This document shows positions 53,011 through 62,441 of a DNA stretch of 64,000 bases, one piece after another. Source of the stretch: Bacteroidia bacterium (GTDB taxonomy: Bacteria > Bacteroidota > Bacteroidia > Flavobacteriales > Flavobacteriaceae); contig JAUIBP010000012.1 in NCBI GenBank assembly GCA_030427735.1, positions 1 to 64,000 of the forward strand. Reading direction: 5' to 3'. Position numbers and translations under genes: made by a program. Numbering within the stretch: position 1 is the first letter of the stretch; the number at the start of each line of letters is the position of its first letter. The notes below the pieces were generated by a model. That model searched no databases, had not been told where the DNA came from, and saw only the letters and a list, made by a program, of their open reading frames with translations.

Positions 53011-54192
53011 ATGAGTCAGGAAGTTAGTAAACGATACGCGCAAAGAGGGGTTTCAGCCTCAAAATCAGATGTTCATAATGCAATAAAAAATATAGACAAA
53101 GGTTTGTTTCCTAAAGCGTTTTGTAAAATCGTGCCAGATTATTTATCACAAGACGATGCGTATTGCTTAATTATGCATGCCGATGGTGCAGGTACTAAAA
53201 GTGCCTTAGCTTATATGTATTGGAAAGAAACTGGCGATCTGTCGGTTTGGAAAGGAATCGCTCAAGATGCCTTAATTATGAATATAGACGATTTACTTTG
53301 TGTGGGCGCAACAGATAATATCATGTTGTCGTCTACTATAGGAAGAAATAAAAATCTTATTCCAGGAGAAGTGTTGTCGGCTATAATTAATGGTACCGAA
53401 GAATTAATAAACGAACTTAAAACTTTTGGGGTAACCATACATTCTACGGGTGGTGAAACTGCCGATGTAGGTGATTTAGTGAGAACAATAATAGTCGATT
53501 CTACCGTTACGGCCAGAATGAAACGTGATGATGTTATCGATAATGCTAACATCCAAGAGGGAGACGTTATTGTGGGCTTAGAGTCTTTTGGGCAAGCCAC
53601 TTACGAAAAAGAATATAATGGCGGTATGGGTAGTAATGGTTTAACATCTGCCAGACACGATGTGTTTCATAACTATCTTGCCGATAAATTTCCAGAGAGT
53701 TTTGATGCTGCCGTGCCAAGCGATTTAGTATATTCTGGAGGCATGAAATTAACCGATGCTGTTGCAGAGTCGCCGTTAGACGCTGGTAAGCTGGTATTGT
53801 CCCCTACGCGCACTTACGCGCCAATTATAAAGGCTATTTTATCTAAATATAACAAGAGCGATATTCATGGTATGGTGCATTGTTCTGGTGGTGCACAAAC
53901 CAAAATTTTACATTTTGTAGATCAATTTCATATTGTTAAAGATAATTTATTTCCTATTCCTCCGTTGTTTAAACTCATTCAAGAGCAATCTAAAACAGAA
54001 TGGAGGGAAATGTATCAAGTGTTTAATTGTGGTCACCGTATGGAGTTGTATGTAAATCCAGAAGTGGCTCAGGCAATTATCGATATTTCTAAATCCTTTA
54101 ATGTTAATGCTCAAATTATTGGTCGAGTAGAAGCATCAAATACAAAACGTTTAACAATACAAAGCGAATTTGGTGAGTTTAATTATGAGTAA
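53011..54192 (+). CDS. purM: Phosphoribosylformylglycinamidine cyclo-ligase (AIR synthetase)
   Basis: 393 residues; closes FGAM to aminoimidazole ribotide with ATP in purine synthesis. The AIRS fold shows in MHADGAGTKSALAY, the MNIDDLLCVGA block, STGGETADVGD and the later PSDLVYSGGMKLTD and VHCSGGAQTK segments. It is longer than the 345-residue E. coli enzyme, as usual for Bacteroidota. A promoter lies just upstream, and the DUF3078 gene follows 10 bases after the stop, so both may share an mRNA. Confidence 0.93.
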   Translation: MSQEVSKRYAQRGVSASKSDVHNAIKNIDKGLFPKAFCKIVPDYLSQDDAYCLIMHADGAGTKSALAYMYWKETGDLSVWKGIAQDALIMNIDDLLCVGATDNIMLSSTIGRNKNLIPGEVLSAIINGTEELINELKTFGVTIHSTGGETADVGDLVRTIIVDSTVTARMKRDDVIDNANIQEGDVIVGLESFGQATYEKEYNGGMGSNGLTSARHDVFHNYLADKFPESFDAAVPSDLVYSGGMKLTDAVAESPLDAGKLVLSPTRTYAPIIKAILSKYNKSDIHGMVHCSGGAQTKILHFVDQFHIVKDNLFPIPPLFKLIQEQSKTEWREMYQVFNCGHRMELYVNPEVAQAIIDISKSFNVNAQIIGRVEASNTKRLTIQSEFGEFNYE

Positions 54193-54202
54193 TTAAGTTG
54201 GC

Positions 54203-55174
54203 ATGAAATTAAACCTGTTTGTTTTATTTTTTTTGTTCATAACAAGTTGTGTTTATGCGCAGCCAGATTCGTTGTACATTAAAAAGAAAGCATCGCCTGT
54301 AGAAGTGCCTGTGCCTGAGTGGAAGCAGAAAAATAAAGCGGGTTTGTTTTTAAACGAAGTTGCTTTTGTAAACTGGAGCTCTGGGGGTAGCAATTCCATT
54401 TCGGCCATTTTAAACTTAGAATCCGAACTTAATTATACTTACAAAGATTTTATTTGGAATAATAAAGGGAATGCCAGATATGGTATTAACCAACAGGAAA
54501 GTGAGCCGCTTAAAAAAACAGACGACCTTTTTGAGTTAAATTCCACTATGGGGTATAAGAAGTCCAAAAATTCCCAGTGGTATTATTCTGCAAGACTTAA
54601 TTTTAAAACACAGTTTGCTAACGGGTATTCGTATCCAGACACCTCTAAGCCCATATCTCGATTTATGGCGCCAGGCTATATGTTTTTTGGGGGTGGTATG
54701 GAATACGGAAAAAATATAAAAGAAAAGTCCTTTTATTTTTCGCCTTTAACCTATAAGGCTACTTTTGTGCTCGATGATAATTTGGCGAATTCAGGCGCGT
54801 TTGGTGTCGAGCCGGCCGAATACGACGACGATGGTAATTTAATAAAAGAAGGTGATAAGGTTAGGGAGGAGCTTGGAATTTTAGTGACTAACTATTACGA
54901 AATGGAAGTCGCTAAAAATATAAAAGTAAAAAGTACGGCGAGTTTGTATACCGATTACCTTAATAGTTTCGGAAATATAGATATTGATTGGGAGATTAAC
55001 TTCGATTTTAAAGTGAATAACTTTGTAAAAGCGTCATTAGGCTCTCATCTTAAATACGATAACGATGTTAAAAATCAGGTAGTCGTAAATGAAGATGAAG
55101 GGCTATACGAAACCCGGGGTGCTAGACTGCAATGGCGGCAATTGCTAGGTGTTGGTGTTGTGGTTGATTTCTAA
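54203..55174 (+). CDS. DUF3078-family outer-membrane/secreted protein
   Basis: 323 residues with a signal peptide (to about residue 19, VYAQ). The pattern of alternating aromatic beta-strands (GLFLNEVAFVNWSSGGSNSISAILNLESELNYTYKDFIWNNKGNARYG) and terminal aromatic residue (VVVDF) fits the Bacteroidota DUF3078 family, probably an outer-membrane beta-barrel. Function unknown. It follows purM by 10 bases. Confidence 0.85.
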   Translation: MKLNLFVLFFLFITSCVYAQPDSLYIKKKASPVEVPVPEWKQKNKAGLFLNEVAFVNWSSGGSNSISAILNLESELNYTYKDFIWNNKGNARYGINQQESEPLKKTDDLFELNSTMGYKKSKNSQWYYSARLNFKTQFANGYSYPDTSKPISRFMAPGYMFFGGGMEYGKNIKEKSFYFSPLTYKATFVLDDNLANSGAFGVEPAEYDDDGNLIKEGDKVREELGILVTNYYEMEVAKNIKVKSTASLYTDYLNSFGNIDIDWEINFDFKVNNFVKASLGSHLKYDNDVKNQVVVNEDEGLYETRGARLQWRQLLGVGVVVDF

Positions 55175-55314
55175 TATGTTAACTTTCTTGAAATGAAATA
55201 ATTTGTCAACTTTTTATTGTTGATAAGATTTTAAAGACCTGTAAATCAGTGTTTTATTAAATTTTGTTGAAAACTTTTTGTTTTCGATACTGTTGTTTGT
55301 TGTCTGTTCTTGTG

Positions 55315-55322
55315 TATATTTG
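55315..55322 (+). promoter_or_regulatory. -7 element of the nrdJ promoter
   Basis: TATATTTG fits TAnnTTTG, 48 bases before the start codon; a TTTG at 55296 lies 15 bases upstream, slightly close. No cobalamin riboswitch was recognised in the 195-base gap. Confidence 0.45.
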
Positions 55323-55369
55323 TGGTCTTCAAAATAAACTAGAAAGAACAAAAAAAACACGACAGCACC

Positions 55370-57922
55370 ATGAAAGTAGACGCCTTGCAAACCCCTCGAA
55401 AAACATATACCCAAGAGGAAGCTTTTGAAGCTTCTTTAAACTATTTTAAAGGTGATGATTTAGCAGCAAGAGTTTGGTTGAATAAATATGCTTTAAAGGA
55501 TTCCGATGGCAATATTTATGAGCAAACGCCAAACGATATGCATACCAGAATCGCTAAAGAAATTGCTAGAGTAGAATCTCGATATCCAAATCCATTAAGC
55601 GAACAGGAAATTTTCGATTTAATTAAAGATTTTAAATATATCGTTCCGCAAGGGAGTCCAATGGCAGGAATTGGTAATCCTTTTCAAATCGCGTCTTTAT
55701 CAAACTGTTTTGTGATTGGAAATAGTGGAGATTCCGATTCTTATGGAGGTATCATGAAAATCGACCAGGAGCAAGTGCAATTAATGAAACGTCGTGGTGG
55801 TGTTGGTCACGATTTGTCGCATATACGTCCAAAAGGGTCGCCAGTAAAAAATTCGGCATTAACTTCTACGGGAATCGTTCCGTTTATGGAGCGTTATTCT
55901 AATTCTACTAGAGAGGTGGCGCAAGATGGAAGACGAGGTGCTTTAATGTTGTCGGTTTCTATTAATCATCCAGATTCCGAAGATTTTATAGATGCTAAGT
56001 TAGAGCAAGGTAAAGTAACAGGGGCAAATGTGTCTGTGCGAATAGACGATAGCTTTATGAAAGCTGTTAAATTAGGTACGGAATACACTCAAAAATATCC
56101 TATTTTTAGTGATTCACCTAAATTTTCGAAACGCATTGATGCCGATGGATTATGGAAAAAAATTGTACATAACGCATGGAAATCAGCCGAGCCGGGAATT
56201 TTATTTTGGGACACTATTATTGATGAGTCTGTTCCAGATTGTTATGCAGATTTAGGTTATAAAACCGTGTCTACAAACCCGTGTGGAGAAATACCATTAT
56301 GTCCATACGATTCTTGTAGATTATTAGCCATCAACCTGTTTTCGTATGTAGAGCAGCCTTTTACACCAGAAGCTACTTTTAATTTCGACTTGTTTAGTAA
56401 GCACGTCGCAGTGGCGCAACGTATGATGGATGATATAATTGATTTGGAATTAGAGAAAATCGATAGCATTCTAGAAAAAATTGATGCCGACCCAGAATTA
56501 GATGAGGTTAAAGCAACAGAGCGTAATTTATGGTTAAACATCAAACATAAAGCCGAAGAAGGTAGACGTACCGGTATAGGTATTACGGCCGAAGGTGATA
56601 TGTTAGCAGCGTTAGGCATACAATACGGAAGTGAGGCCGGAAATGCCTTCTCTCTAGAGGTGCATAAAAAATTAGCTATCGAGGCGTATAGAGCTTCAGT
56701 GTATACAGCTAAAGAGCGTGGTGCCTTTGGTGTGTTTGATGCCGAGCGCGAAAAAAACAATCCGTTTATCAATAGATTGAAAGAAGCTGATAGTAAGCTA
56801 TATTACGATATGTTAGAATATGGCCGTCGTAATATTGCGTTATTGACTATTGCGCCTACCGGGACCACTAGTTTAATGACGCAAACAAGTTCGGGAATTG
56901 AACCCGTGTTTATGCCGGTTTATAAACGACGTAGAAAAGTAAACCCTAATGATAAAAATGTACGTGTAGATTTTGTAGATGAAGTAGGGGATTCTTGGGA
57001 AGAATATGTAGTGTTTCATCACCGTTTTAAACAGTGGATGGAAGTAAATGGTATAGATACTACACAAAACTATTCGCAAAAAGAAATCGACGAATTAATT
57101 CAAAAGTCACCATATTACAAGGCAACATCAAACGATGTAGACTGGTTAAGTAAGGTAACCATGCAGGGAGCGGTTCAAAAATGGGTAGACCACTCTATAA
57201 GTGTTACCATTAATTTGCCTAGCGATGTAAGCGAAGAGTTAGTTGGGCAACTGTATTTAAAAGCTTGGGAAGTAGGTTGTAAAGGTGTTACGGTATATCG
57301 CGATGGTTCTCGTTCTGGTGTGTTGATTTCTAACGAAGAGAAAAAGGAAGAAGAAAACCACGATATGTTAACCACTTTCCCGACTAAACGTCCACAAACT
57401 TTAGATGCTGATGTGGTTCGTTTTCAGAATAATAAAGAGAAATGGATTGCTTTTATTGGTTTAATTGATGGAAAGCCTTACGAAATATTCACAGGTTTGT
57501 CAGACGATGAAGATGGTATTTTAATTCCGCGTTGGGTCACTAATGGGTTTATCATTAAAAATAAAAATGAAGATGGTACCACACGTTACGATTTTCAATA
57601 TCAAAATAAAAGAGGATATAAAACCACCATTGAAGGGTTATCTCATAAATTCGATCCAGAATTCTGGAATTATGCAAAATTAATTTCTAGTACACTGCGT
57701 CACGGCATGCCAATCGATAAGATTGTAGATTTAATTAACAGCTTGCAATTAGATAATGAATCTATAAATACTTGGAAAAATGGAGTAGGAAGAGCTTTAA
57801 AGCGTTTTGTTGAAGATGGTACTAAGGCTAAAGGAACGTGTTCTAACTGTAATTCAGATAAGTTAATTTATCAGGAAGGTTGTTTAACATGCCAAGAGTG
57901 TGGTTCGTCAAAATGCGGATAA
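55370..57922 (+). CDS. nrdJ: Adenosylcobalamin-dependent (class II) ribonucleotide reductase
   Basis: 850 residues; reduces ribonucleotides with B12 as radical source, so works with or without oxygen. Motifs: SLSNCFVIGNSGDS, MKRRGGVGHDLSHIRPKG, NPCGEIPLCPYDSC with the active-site Cys, and LTIAPTGTTSLMTQTSSGIEPVF, then a late Cys-rich zinc-ribbon tail CSNC...CLTCQECGSSKCG that regenerates the thiols. No class I genes are in the window. A BtuF-like protein at 60.8 kb may relate to B12 use. Confidence 0.95.
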   Translation: MKVDALQTPRKTYTQEEAFEASLNYFKGDDLAARVWLNKYALKDSDGNIYEQTPNDMHTRIAKEIARVESRYPNPLSEQEIFDLIKDFKYIVPQGSPMAGIGNPFQIASLSNCFVIGNSGDSDSYGGIMKIDQEQVQLMKRRGGVGHDLSHIRPKGSPVKNSALTSTGIVPFMERYSNSTREVAQDGRRGALMLSVSINHPDSEDFIDAKLEQGKVTGANVSVRIDDSFMKAVKLGTEYTQKYPIFSDSPKFSKRIDADGLWKKIVHNAWKSAEPGILFWDTIIDESVPDCYADLGYKTVSTNPCGEIPLCPYDSCRLLAINLFSYVEQPFTPEATFNFDLFSKHVAVAQRMMDDIIDLELEKIDSILEKIDADPELDEVKATERNLWLNIKHKAEEGRRTGIGITAEGDMLAALGIQYGSEAGNAFSLEVHKKLAIEAYRASVYTAKERGAFGVFDAEREKNNPFINRLKEADSKLYYDMLEYGRRNIALLTIAPTGTTSLMTQTSSGIEPVFMPVYKRRRKVNPNDKNVRVDFVDEVGDSWEEYVVFHHRFKQWMEVNGIDTTQNYSQKEIDELIQKSPYYKATSNDVDWLSKVTMQGAVQKWVDHSISVTINLPSDVSEELVGQLYLKAWEVGCKGVTVYRDGSRSGVLISNEEKKEEENHDMLTTFPTKRPQTLDADVVRFQNNKEKWIAFIGLIDGKPYEIFTGLSDDEDGILIPRWVTNGFIIKNKNEDGTTRYDFQYQNKRGYKTTIEGLSHKFDPEFWNYAKLISSTLRHGMPIDKIVDLINSLQLDNESINTWKNGVGRALKRFVEDGTKAKGTCSNCNSDKLIYQEGCLTCQECGSSKCG

Positions 57923-57939
57923 TACGTAAATAATAACCT

Positions 57940-57974
57940 AAAAGGGAGAAATCAATTTGATGCTCCCTTTTTTT
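57940..57974 (+). terminator. Terminator of nrdJ
   Basis: AAAAGGGAG (57940-57948) pairs with CTCCCTTTT (57963-57971), with a partly paired inner loop, then T. Confidence 0.85.
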
Positions 57975-58033
57975 ATATGTATATTTTATATCTTTAAATA
58001 AAGGAGAATGTAATATTAGATTTTAGTCCCAAA

Positions 58034-58738
58034 ATGCTAACCAAAAAAAATCTTTTACTCATACTAACCGTGGTTATGATTGTCGTAAATATTTTTGCGA
58101 TATATCAATACGATCTTCAGGCTGTAAGGCTTTTTAGATCCGTAACATCGTTTATTTTTTTGGTGACCTTTGTCATTTTGGGCGGATTTAAGAAAAAACT
58201 TATGTTTTTTGCGTTGCTCTTTTTCTTCATTTCAGATTTGTTTATAAATCGATACGATCAAATTGTATATAATAATTTAACATCGGTAGCGTCAACACTC
58301 GGGTATTTGTTTATAGGGTATTACATGTTTCCTAAATTCAAATTGGTTAGCATAAAAAAGCGTATCGTGGCGCTTTTTCTTGTTATTATACTTATAAGCG
58401 CTTACATGTTTTACGAGGTTATAGGTTTAATGTCTGCTTCGTTAAACAATACCTGGCACCAATATTTGTATTACCTGTACTCATTGGTATTGTTGGCCTT
58501 ATTAATTTTGGTAGGAAATTATAATTTCCGGTATAACTCTACACAATCTACTTACTGTATGTTTTTTGTGTTCTCTTTTGTGGTATCCGATTTGTTTGCG
58601 GCAATTTCATATTATTTGGGTATTCCTATGTTTTACTATCCAACACGCTTTTTTTATGTGTTAGGCTTGGGGCTTTTAACGGCTTATGCGGTATTGAAAT
58701 TTGAAAAAGAATTATTGTACGAAGACGAAGAGCAATAG
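58034..58738 (+). CDS. Polytopic membrane protein, YhhN/TMEM86-like
   Basis: 234 residues with about seven to eight membrane helices across the whole length. The arrangement FFALLFFFISDLF...LGYLFIGYYMF and later SDLFAAISYYLG resembles the YhhN (lysoplasmalogenase) family, which hydrolyses vinyl-ether lysolipids, but the match is by pattern and conserved acidic residues only. Stands alone between nrdJ and prfA. Confidence 0.6.
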   Translation: MLTKKNLLLILTVVMIVVNIFAIYQYDLQAVRLFRSVTSFIFLVTFVILGGFKKKLMFFALLFFFISDLFINRYDQIVYNNLTSVASTLGYLFIGYYMFPKFKLVSIKKRIVALFLVIILISAYMFYEVIGLMSASLNNTWHQYLYYLYSLVLLALLILVGNYNFRYNSTQSTYCMFFVFSFVVSDLFAAISYYLGIPMFYYPTRFFYVLGLGLLTAYAVLKFEKELLYEDEEQ

Positions 58739-58785
58739 TTGTTACTCACTTTGCAATATTGGTATGGAGTATTCATAAATTATCG

Positions 58786-58793
58786 TATTTTTG
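58786..58793 (+). promoter_or_regulatory. -7 element of the prfA promoter
   Basis: TATTTTTG fits TAnnTTTG, 19 bases before the start codon, with TTGG near 58759-58762. Confidence 0.5.
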
Positions 58794-58812
58794 CAGCACA
58801 ATTTTTATGTAG

Positions 58813-59889
58813 ATGTTAGATAAATTACAAATAGTAAAGCAGCGTTTTGATGAGGTTAGCGATCTAATCATTCAGCCGGATATCATTTCCGATCAAAAGC
58901 GTTATGTACAATTAAATAAAGAGTATAAAGATTTAAGAGCACTTGTAGATAAACGTGCCGAGTATATAGAACTTAAAGATAATATTAAGGAAGCCGAAGA
59001 AATTATTGCCGATGGTAGCGATGCCGAAATGGTAGAAATGGCTAAGATGCAATACGACGAGGCAAAATCTAGAATTCCGGAACTGGAGGAGGAAATTAAA
59101 TTTATGCTTATTCCTAAAGATCCCGAAGATTCTAAAAATGCGGTTGTAGAATTAAGAGCTGGTACAGGTGGAGATGAAGCCAGTATTTTTGCGGGCGATT
59201 TGTATAGAATGTACACTAAGTACTGCGAAAGCAAAGGCTGGAAGGTCGATACTGTAGATTTTAGCGAAGGTACTAATGGTGGCTTTAAAGAAATTCAGTT
59301 CGAGGTTTCTGGCGAAGATGTGTACGGAACATTAAAATTTGAAGCTGGCGTGCATCGTGTGCAACGTGTGCCGCAAACCGAAACCCAAGGGCGAGTACAT
59401 ACCAGTGCGGCTACAGTAATGGTGTTTCCAGAAGCCGAAGAATTCGATATTGAAATAAGTCCAAAAGATGTTCGTATCGACTATTTTTGTTCGTCTGGTC
59501 CTGGTGGGCAGTCGGTTAACACCACCTATTCGGCAGTGCGTTTAACCCATATTCCTACAGGCTTAGTAGCGCAGTGTCAAGATCAAAAGTCGCAACACAA
59601 AAACAAGGAAAAAGCGTTTAAAGTATTGCGTTCTAGATTGTACGATTTAGAATTGGCTAAAAAACAGGAAGAAGATGCTGCTAAACGAGGATCGATGGTG
59701 AGCTCTGGAGATAGAAGTGCTAAAATTAGAACGTACAACTATCCGCAAGGTCGCGTTACAGACCATCGTATAGGATTAACACTTTACGATTTGTCTAATA
59801 TTGTAAATGGCGATATTCAAAAAATTATAGACGAACTACAGTTAGCAGAAAATACCGAAAAACTAAAAGCTAGCGACGAAGTTATTTAA
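58813..59889 (+). CDS. prfA: Peptide chain release factor 1
   Basis: 358 residues, the usual RF1 length. The codon-recognition tripeptide is PQT in [11 protein letters not shown], the PxT form of RF1 (UAA/UAG), and the peptidyl-hydrolysis motif GGQ lies in [12 protein letters not shown]. Helical N-terminal domain and C-terminal [15 protein letters not shown] are also RF1-like. Unlike RF2, there is no frameshift site. A terminator follows 9 bases after the stop. Confidence 0.96.
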   Translation: MLDKLQIVKQRFDEVSDLIIQPDIISDQKRYVQLNKEYKDLRALVDKRAEYIELKDNIKEAEEIIADGSDAEMVEMAKMQYDEAKSRIPELEEEIKFMLIPKDPEDSKNAVVELRAGTGGDEASIFAGDLYRMYTKYCESKGWKVDTVDFSEGTNGGFKEIQFEVSGEDVYGTLKFEAGVHRVQRVPQTETQGRVHTSAATVMVFPEAEEFDIEISPKDVRIDYFCSSGPGGQSVNTTYSAVRLTHIPTGLVAQCQDQKSQHKNKEKAFKVLRSRLYDLELAKKQEEDAAKRGSMVSSGDRSAKIRTYNYPQGRVTDHRIGLTLYDLSNIVNGDIQKIIDELQLAENTEKLKASDEVI

Positions 59890-59898
59890 ATAATAAAC

Positions 59899-59921
59899 AG
59901 CCTCTTAATGAGGCTTTTTTT
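59899..59921 (+). terminator. Terminator of prfA
   Basis: AGCCTC, loop TTAAT, GAGGCT, then seven T. Confidence 0.92.
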
Positions 59922-59958
59922 ATAGAAGAAGTTAAAACACATTTAAAGTACATATATA

Positions 59959-60777
59959 GTGACAACCGAACAGCTTATACAGGAGATTCATAAAAAGAAA
60001 TCGTTTTTAACCATTGGCTTAGATGTCGATTTAAATAAAATCCCAAAACATTTATTAGATGCCGAAGATCCTATTTTCGAATTCAATAAAGCCATTATTG
60101 ATGCAACGCATCATTTATGTGTGGCCTATAAACCTAATACTGCATTTTACGAAGCTTATGGTTTAAAAGGTTGGCAAGCTCTGGAAAGAACAATACAGTA
60201 CTTAAATGAAAACCATCCCGAAATTTTTACTATAGCCGATGCTAAACGCGGAGATATAGGTAATACAAGTACCATGTATGCTAAAGCTTTTTTTGAGGAT
60301 TTAGCATTCGACAGTGTTACTATAGCACCTTATATGGGCAAGGATTCCGTAGAGCCTTTCTTAGCTTTTAAAGATAAACATACTATAATGTTGGCATTAA
60401 CATCTAATGCCGGAGCTTTCGATTTTCAAACACAATTGGTTAATGGCAAAGAGCTTTATAAGCAAGTTTTGGAAACGTCTAAATCTTGGGAGAATTCCGA
60501 AAACCTTATGTATGTTGTTGGAGCTACAAAAGCAGAGTATTTAAGCGAAATTAGACAAATTGTGCCAGATAGTTTTTTATTGGTTCCTGGTGTAGGGGCG
60601 CAAGGGGGGAGTTTACAAGAGGTTTGTAAATACGGAATGACTAAGCGTGTTGGATTGCTTATTAATTCGTCTAGAGGTATTATTTATGCCTCACAAGATA
60701 CCGATTTTGCTGAAGCTGCTGCCGCAAAAGCCAAGCAATTACAGCAAGAAATGGCAGACATTCTAAATCAGTTTTAA
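59959..60777 (+). CDS. pyrF: Orotidine 5'-phosphate decarboxylase (type 2)
   Basis: 272 residues from a GTG start at 59959; no ATG fits, and [24 protein letters not shown] matches the family start. Catalytic segment [15 protein letters not shown] is that of the longer PyrF group, followed by [12 protein letters not shown] and the phosphate-binding PGVGAQGGS. It decarboxylates OMP to UMP. The BtuF-like gene starts directly after the stop. Confidence 0.94.
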   Translation: MTTEQLIQEIHKKKSFLTIGLDVDLNKIPKHLLDAEDPIFEFNKAIIDATHHLCVAYKPNTAFYEAYGLKGWQALERTIQYLNENHPEIFTIADAKRGDIGNTSTMYAKAFFEDLAFDSVTIAPYMGKDSVEPFLAFKDKHTIMLALTSNAGAFDFQTQLVNGKELYKQVLETSKSWENSENLMYVVGATKAEYLSEIRQIVPDSFLLVPGVGAQGGSLQEVCKYGMTKRVGLLINSSRGIIYASQDTDFAEAAAAKAKQLQQEMADILNQF

Positions 60778-61578
60778 TTGGTGTTTACGGTTACAGATCA
60801 ATTAAACCGAAAGCTTTCTTTTATTAATAATCCCAAGCGGATAGTGAGTTTGGTGCCTAGCCAAACCGAATTGTTGTGCGATTTAGGTTTAGAAAAGTAT
60901 CTTGTTGGAGTTACCAAATTTTGTGTGCACCCAAGACATCTAAAAGGTGAAAAGACAATAGTTGGAGGTACCAAGCAAGTGCATTTAGGTAAGATAGCAG
61001 CATTGCAACCCGATATTATTTTGTGTAATAAAGAGGAGAACACAAAAGCAATGATTGCCGATTTAGAAGCAATAGCACCGGTGCATATTTCAGATATCTA
61101 TACACTAGAGGATAGTTTAGAACTAATGGCTATGTACGGTAAACTATTTGATGTTGAAGCTGAGGCAACAGCTCTACAACATCGGTTAAATACTATTAAA
61201 ACAGAGTTTGAAGCTTCTATTACAAAATTACCTGTACAAACAGTAGCTTATTTTATCTGGAAATCGCCCTATATGGTAGCGGCAAATAATACGTTTATCA
61301 ATCACATATTAACGCTGTGCAAATTCAAAAATAGTTTTGCACATTTAAAACGTTACCCAGAAATAGTCTTAGATACACATAATACCTGTCCGGATTATGT
61401 GTTTTTATCTAGCGAACCTTATCCTTTTAATCAAGAGCATATCAAAGAATTCAGCGTCTTTTTCCCGAACACAAAAATAGTATTGGTAGACGGAGAAATG
61501 TTCTCGTGGTACGGCTCTCGGTTATTAAAAGCGTTTTCGTATTTTAAAAATCTGCACGAAAATCTTCGTTACTCTTAA
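60778..61578 (+). CDS. BtuF/helical-backbone metal receptor-like protein
   Basis: 266 residues; the frame opens with TTG right after the pyrF stop and GTG at 60781 is an equal alternative. The Rossmann-like fold of periplasmic metal-complex receptors is clear (PKRIVSLVPSQTELLCDLGL, IAALQPDIILCNKEEN, a linking helix, then a second lobe with SSEPYPFNQEH). It lacks a signal peptide, so it is probably cytoplasmic, unlike BtuF and FecB. A cobinamide, cobalamin or siderophore ligand is possible. Cotranscribed with pyrF. Confidence 0.8.
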   Translation: MVFTVTDQLNRKLSFINNPKRIVSLVPSQTELLCDLGLEKYLVGVTKFCVHPRHLKGEKTIVGGTKQVHLGKIAALQPDIILCNKEENTKAMIADLEAIAPVHISDIYTLEDSLELMAMYGKLFDVEAEATALQHRLNTIKTEFEASITKLPVQTVAYFIWKSPYMVAANNTFINHILTLCKFKNSFAHLKRYPEIVLDTHNTCPDYVFLSSEPYPFNQEHIKEFSVFFPNTKIVLVDGEMFSWYGSRLLKAFSYFKNLHENLRYS

Positions 61579-61753
61579 CAGTAACCATTTGTCGTCTTAA
61601 CTTGTAAGCTTCAAAATATAAATAATCGCTTAGGCTACCATCGGTATGCATAATATTGTAGGCTTCTTCAACAAAAGCACTATATAATTTTTGTAATTCT
61701 TCTAGTTTTAAGAAGTTTTTTACTTTACCTACTTTACAAAATTGGGAATTCAT
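61544..61753 (-). CDS. Small helical protein, Lacal_2735-like
   Basis: 69 residues; the 3' end overlaps the BtuF-like gene's end by 35 bases on the opposite strand. The core LQKLYSAFVEEAYNIMHTDGSLSDYLYFEAYKLRRQM aligns with the product of 61835-62035 (see there) and resembles flavobacterial Lacal_2735-type short proteins, with a Y...EEA...TD..SD..EA pattern. Function unknown; the pair is real because two independent frames conserve the same pattern. Confidence 0.6.
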   Translation of the reverse strand: MNSQFCKVGKVKNFLKLEELQKLYSAFVEEAYNIMHTDGSLSDYLYFEAYKLRRQMVTVKSNEDFRADF

Positions 61754-61834
61754 AGTATTACGGTTTTAATACTATTATAAACGTAATAATCGTGCCAAAA
61801 GTTTAGGGTAAATCGTTAAAAAAATGATAATATT

Positions 61835-62035
61835 TTAAGGGATAGAAATATTGGGTTCGCCTCTGTTTAAGTATTTTAACCGGTTTATTTTGTTTAATAA
61901 TTTAATTGCTTGAAATTCAGATATATCACTGATTGCCGAGTCGGTTTGGCGGAAATTATACGCCTGCTCAATAAGTTGCTTATAGCGTTTATTGAGTCTT
62001 TGCTGGTTTTTTTTTATTCTGTCATTTTGGTTCAT
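61835..62035 (-). CDS. Small helical protein, Lacal_2735-like
   Basis: 66 residues, basic N-terminus, then LNKRYKQLIEQAYNFRQTDSAISDISEFQAIKL, alignable with 61544-61753 across its core (Y..L.E.AYN...TD..SD..FEA.KL). No signal or membrane segment. Tandem paralogues on one strand with an 81-base gap. A dyad TTAGTGT-N9-ACACTAA at 62047-62069, just upstream, may be an operator. Function unknown. Confidence 0.6.
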   Translation of the reverse strand: MNQNDRIKKNQQRLNKRYKQLIEQAYNFRQTDSAISDISEFQAIKLLNKINRLKYLNRGEPNISIP

Positions 62036-62112
62036 CTTGTTGAAACTTAGTGTTTTAAATATACACTAAAATAAATAAAACTAAAAAGGATAGCTTCTTA
62101 AATTTTTCAAAA

Positions 62113-62141
62113 AAAAAGTAGTCCGACAAGGACTACTTTTT
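62113..62141. terminator. Orphan terminator hairpin
   Basis: GTAGTCC (62118-62124) and GGACTAC (62130-62136) pair around GACAA, flanked by an A-run on one side and T-run on the other; the longer run favours minus-strand function. No coding gene on either strand ends here, since the minus gene at 62035 starts, and 62442 is plus-strand and downstream. Confidence 0.7.
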
Positions 62142-62441
62142 AATAACTAACTAACAAACTTGGTTCAAATAGAATATCTATGAGAAAAATCCACTATTTA
62201 TACAGGCAAAGGTGCATAATATTGGTTTTAAGTGTGTTATGTAATTATTAATCTTCAATTAATTATGAATTAAATCGAACTGCCATGTTAAATATTTTTA
62301 TTTTATTAAAATTTAAGGTATATTTTATCAATCTATTAAATCTGATGCTGCTTTTTTGGAGATATGGTAGTTAAAGGCAATTTGTGACAGAAAAAGAATT
62401 TAGGATTAGGTTAAAAGAGGGTATATTTAAATAGTATAAAG
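62142..62441. other. Intergenic region, possible minus-strand small RNA source
   Basis: 300 bases of AT-rich DNA with only short frames (longest a hydrophobic 29-codon frame from 62285, unsupported). Upstream, on the minus strand, of the orphan terminator at 62113-62141, so it could encode a small RNA. No known RNA family was recognised. Confidence 0.35.

Noticed and set aside
55175-55369. Cobalamin riboswitch before nrdJ
   Set aside because: The gap lacks the conserved B12-box and helical arrangement; only a promoter-like element is visible.
56257-56772. 171-codon frame opposite nrdJ
   Set aside because: It mirrors a well-conserved reductase region, has no own context, and its codons derive from the sense gene.
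62285-62374. 29-codon hydrophobic frame in the gap before 62442
   Set aside because: No start context or family pattern, low complexity; typical of AT-rich chance frames.
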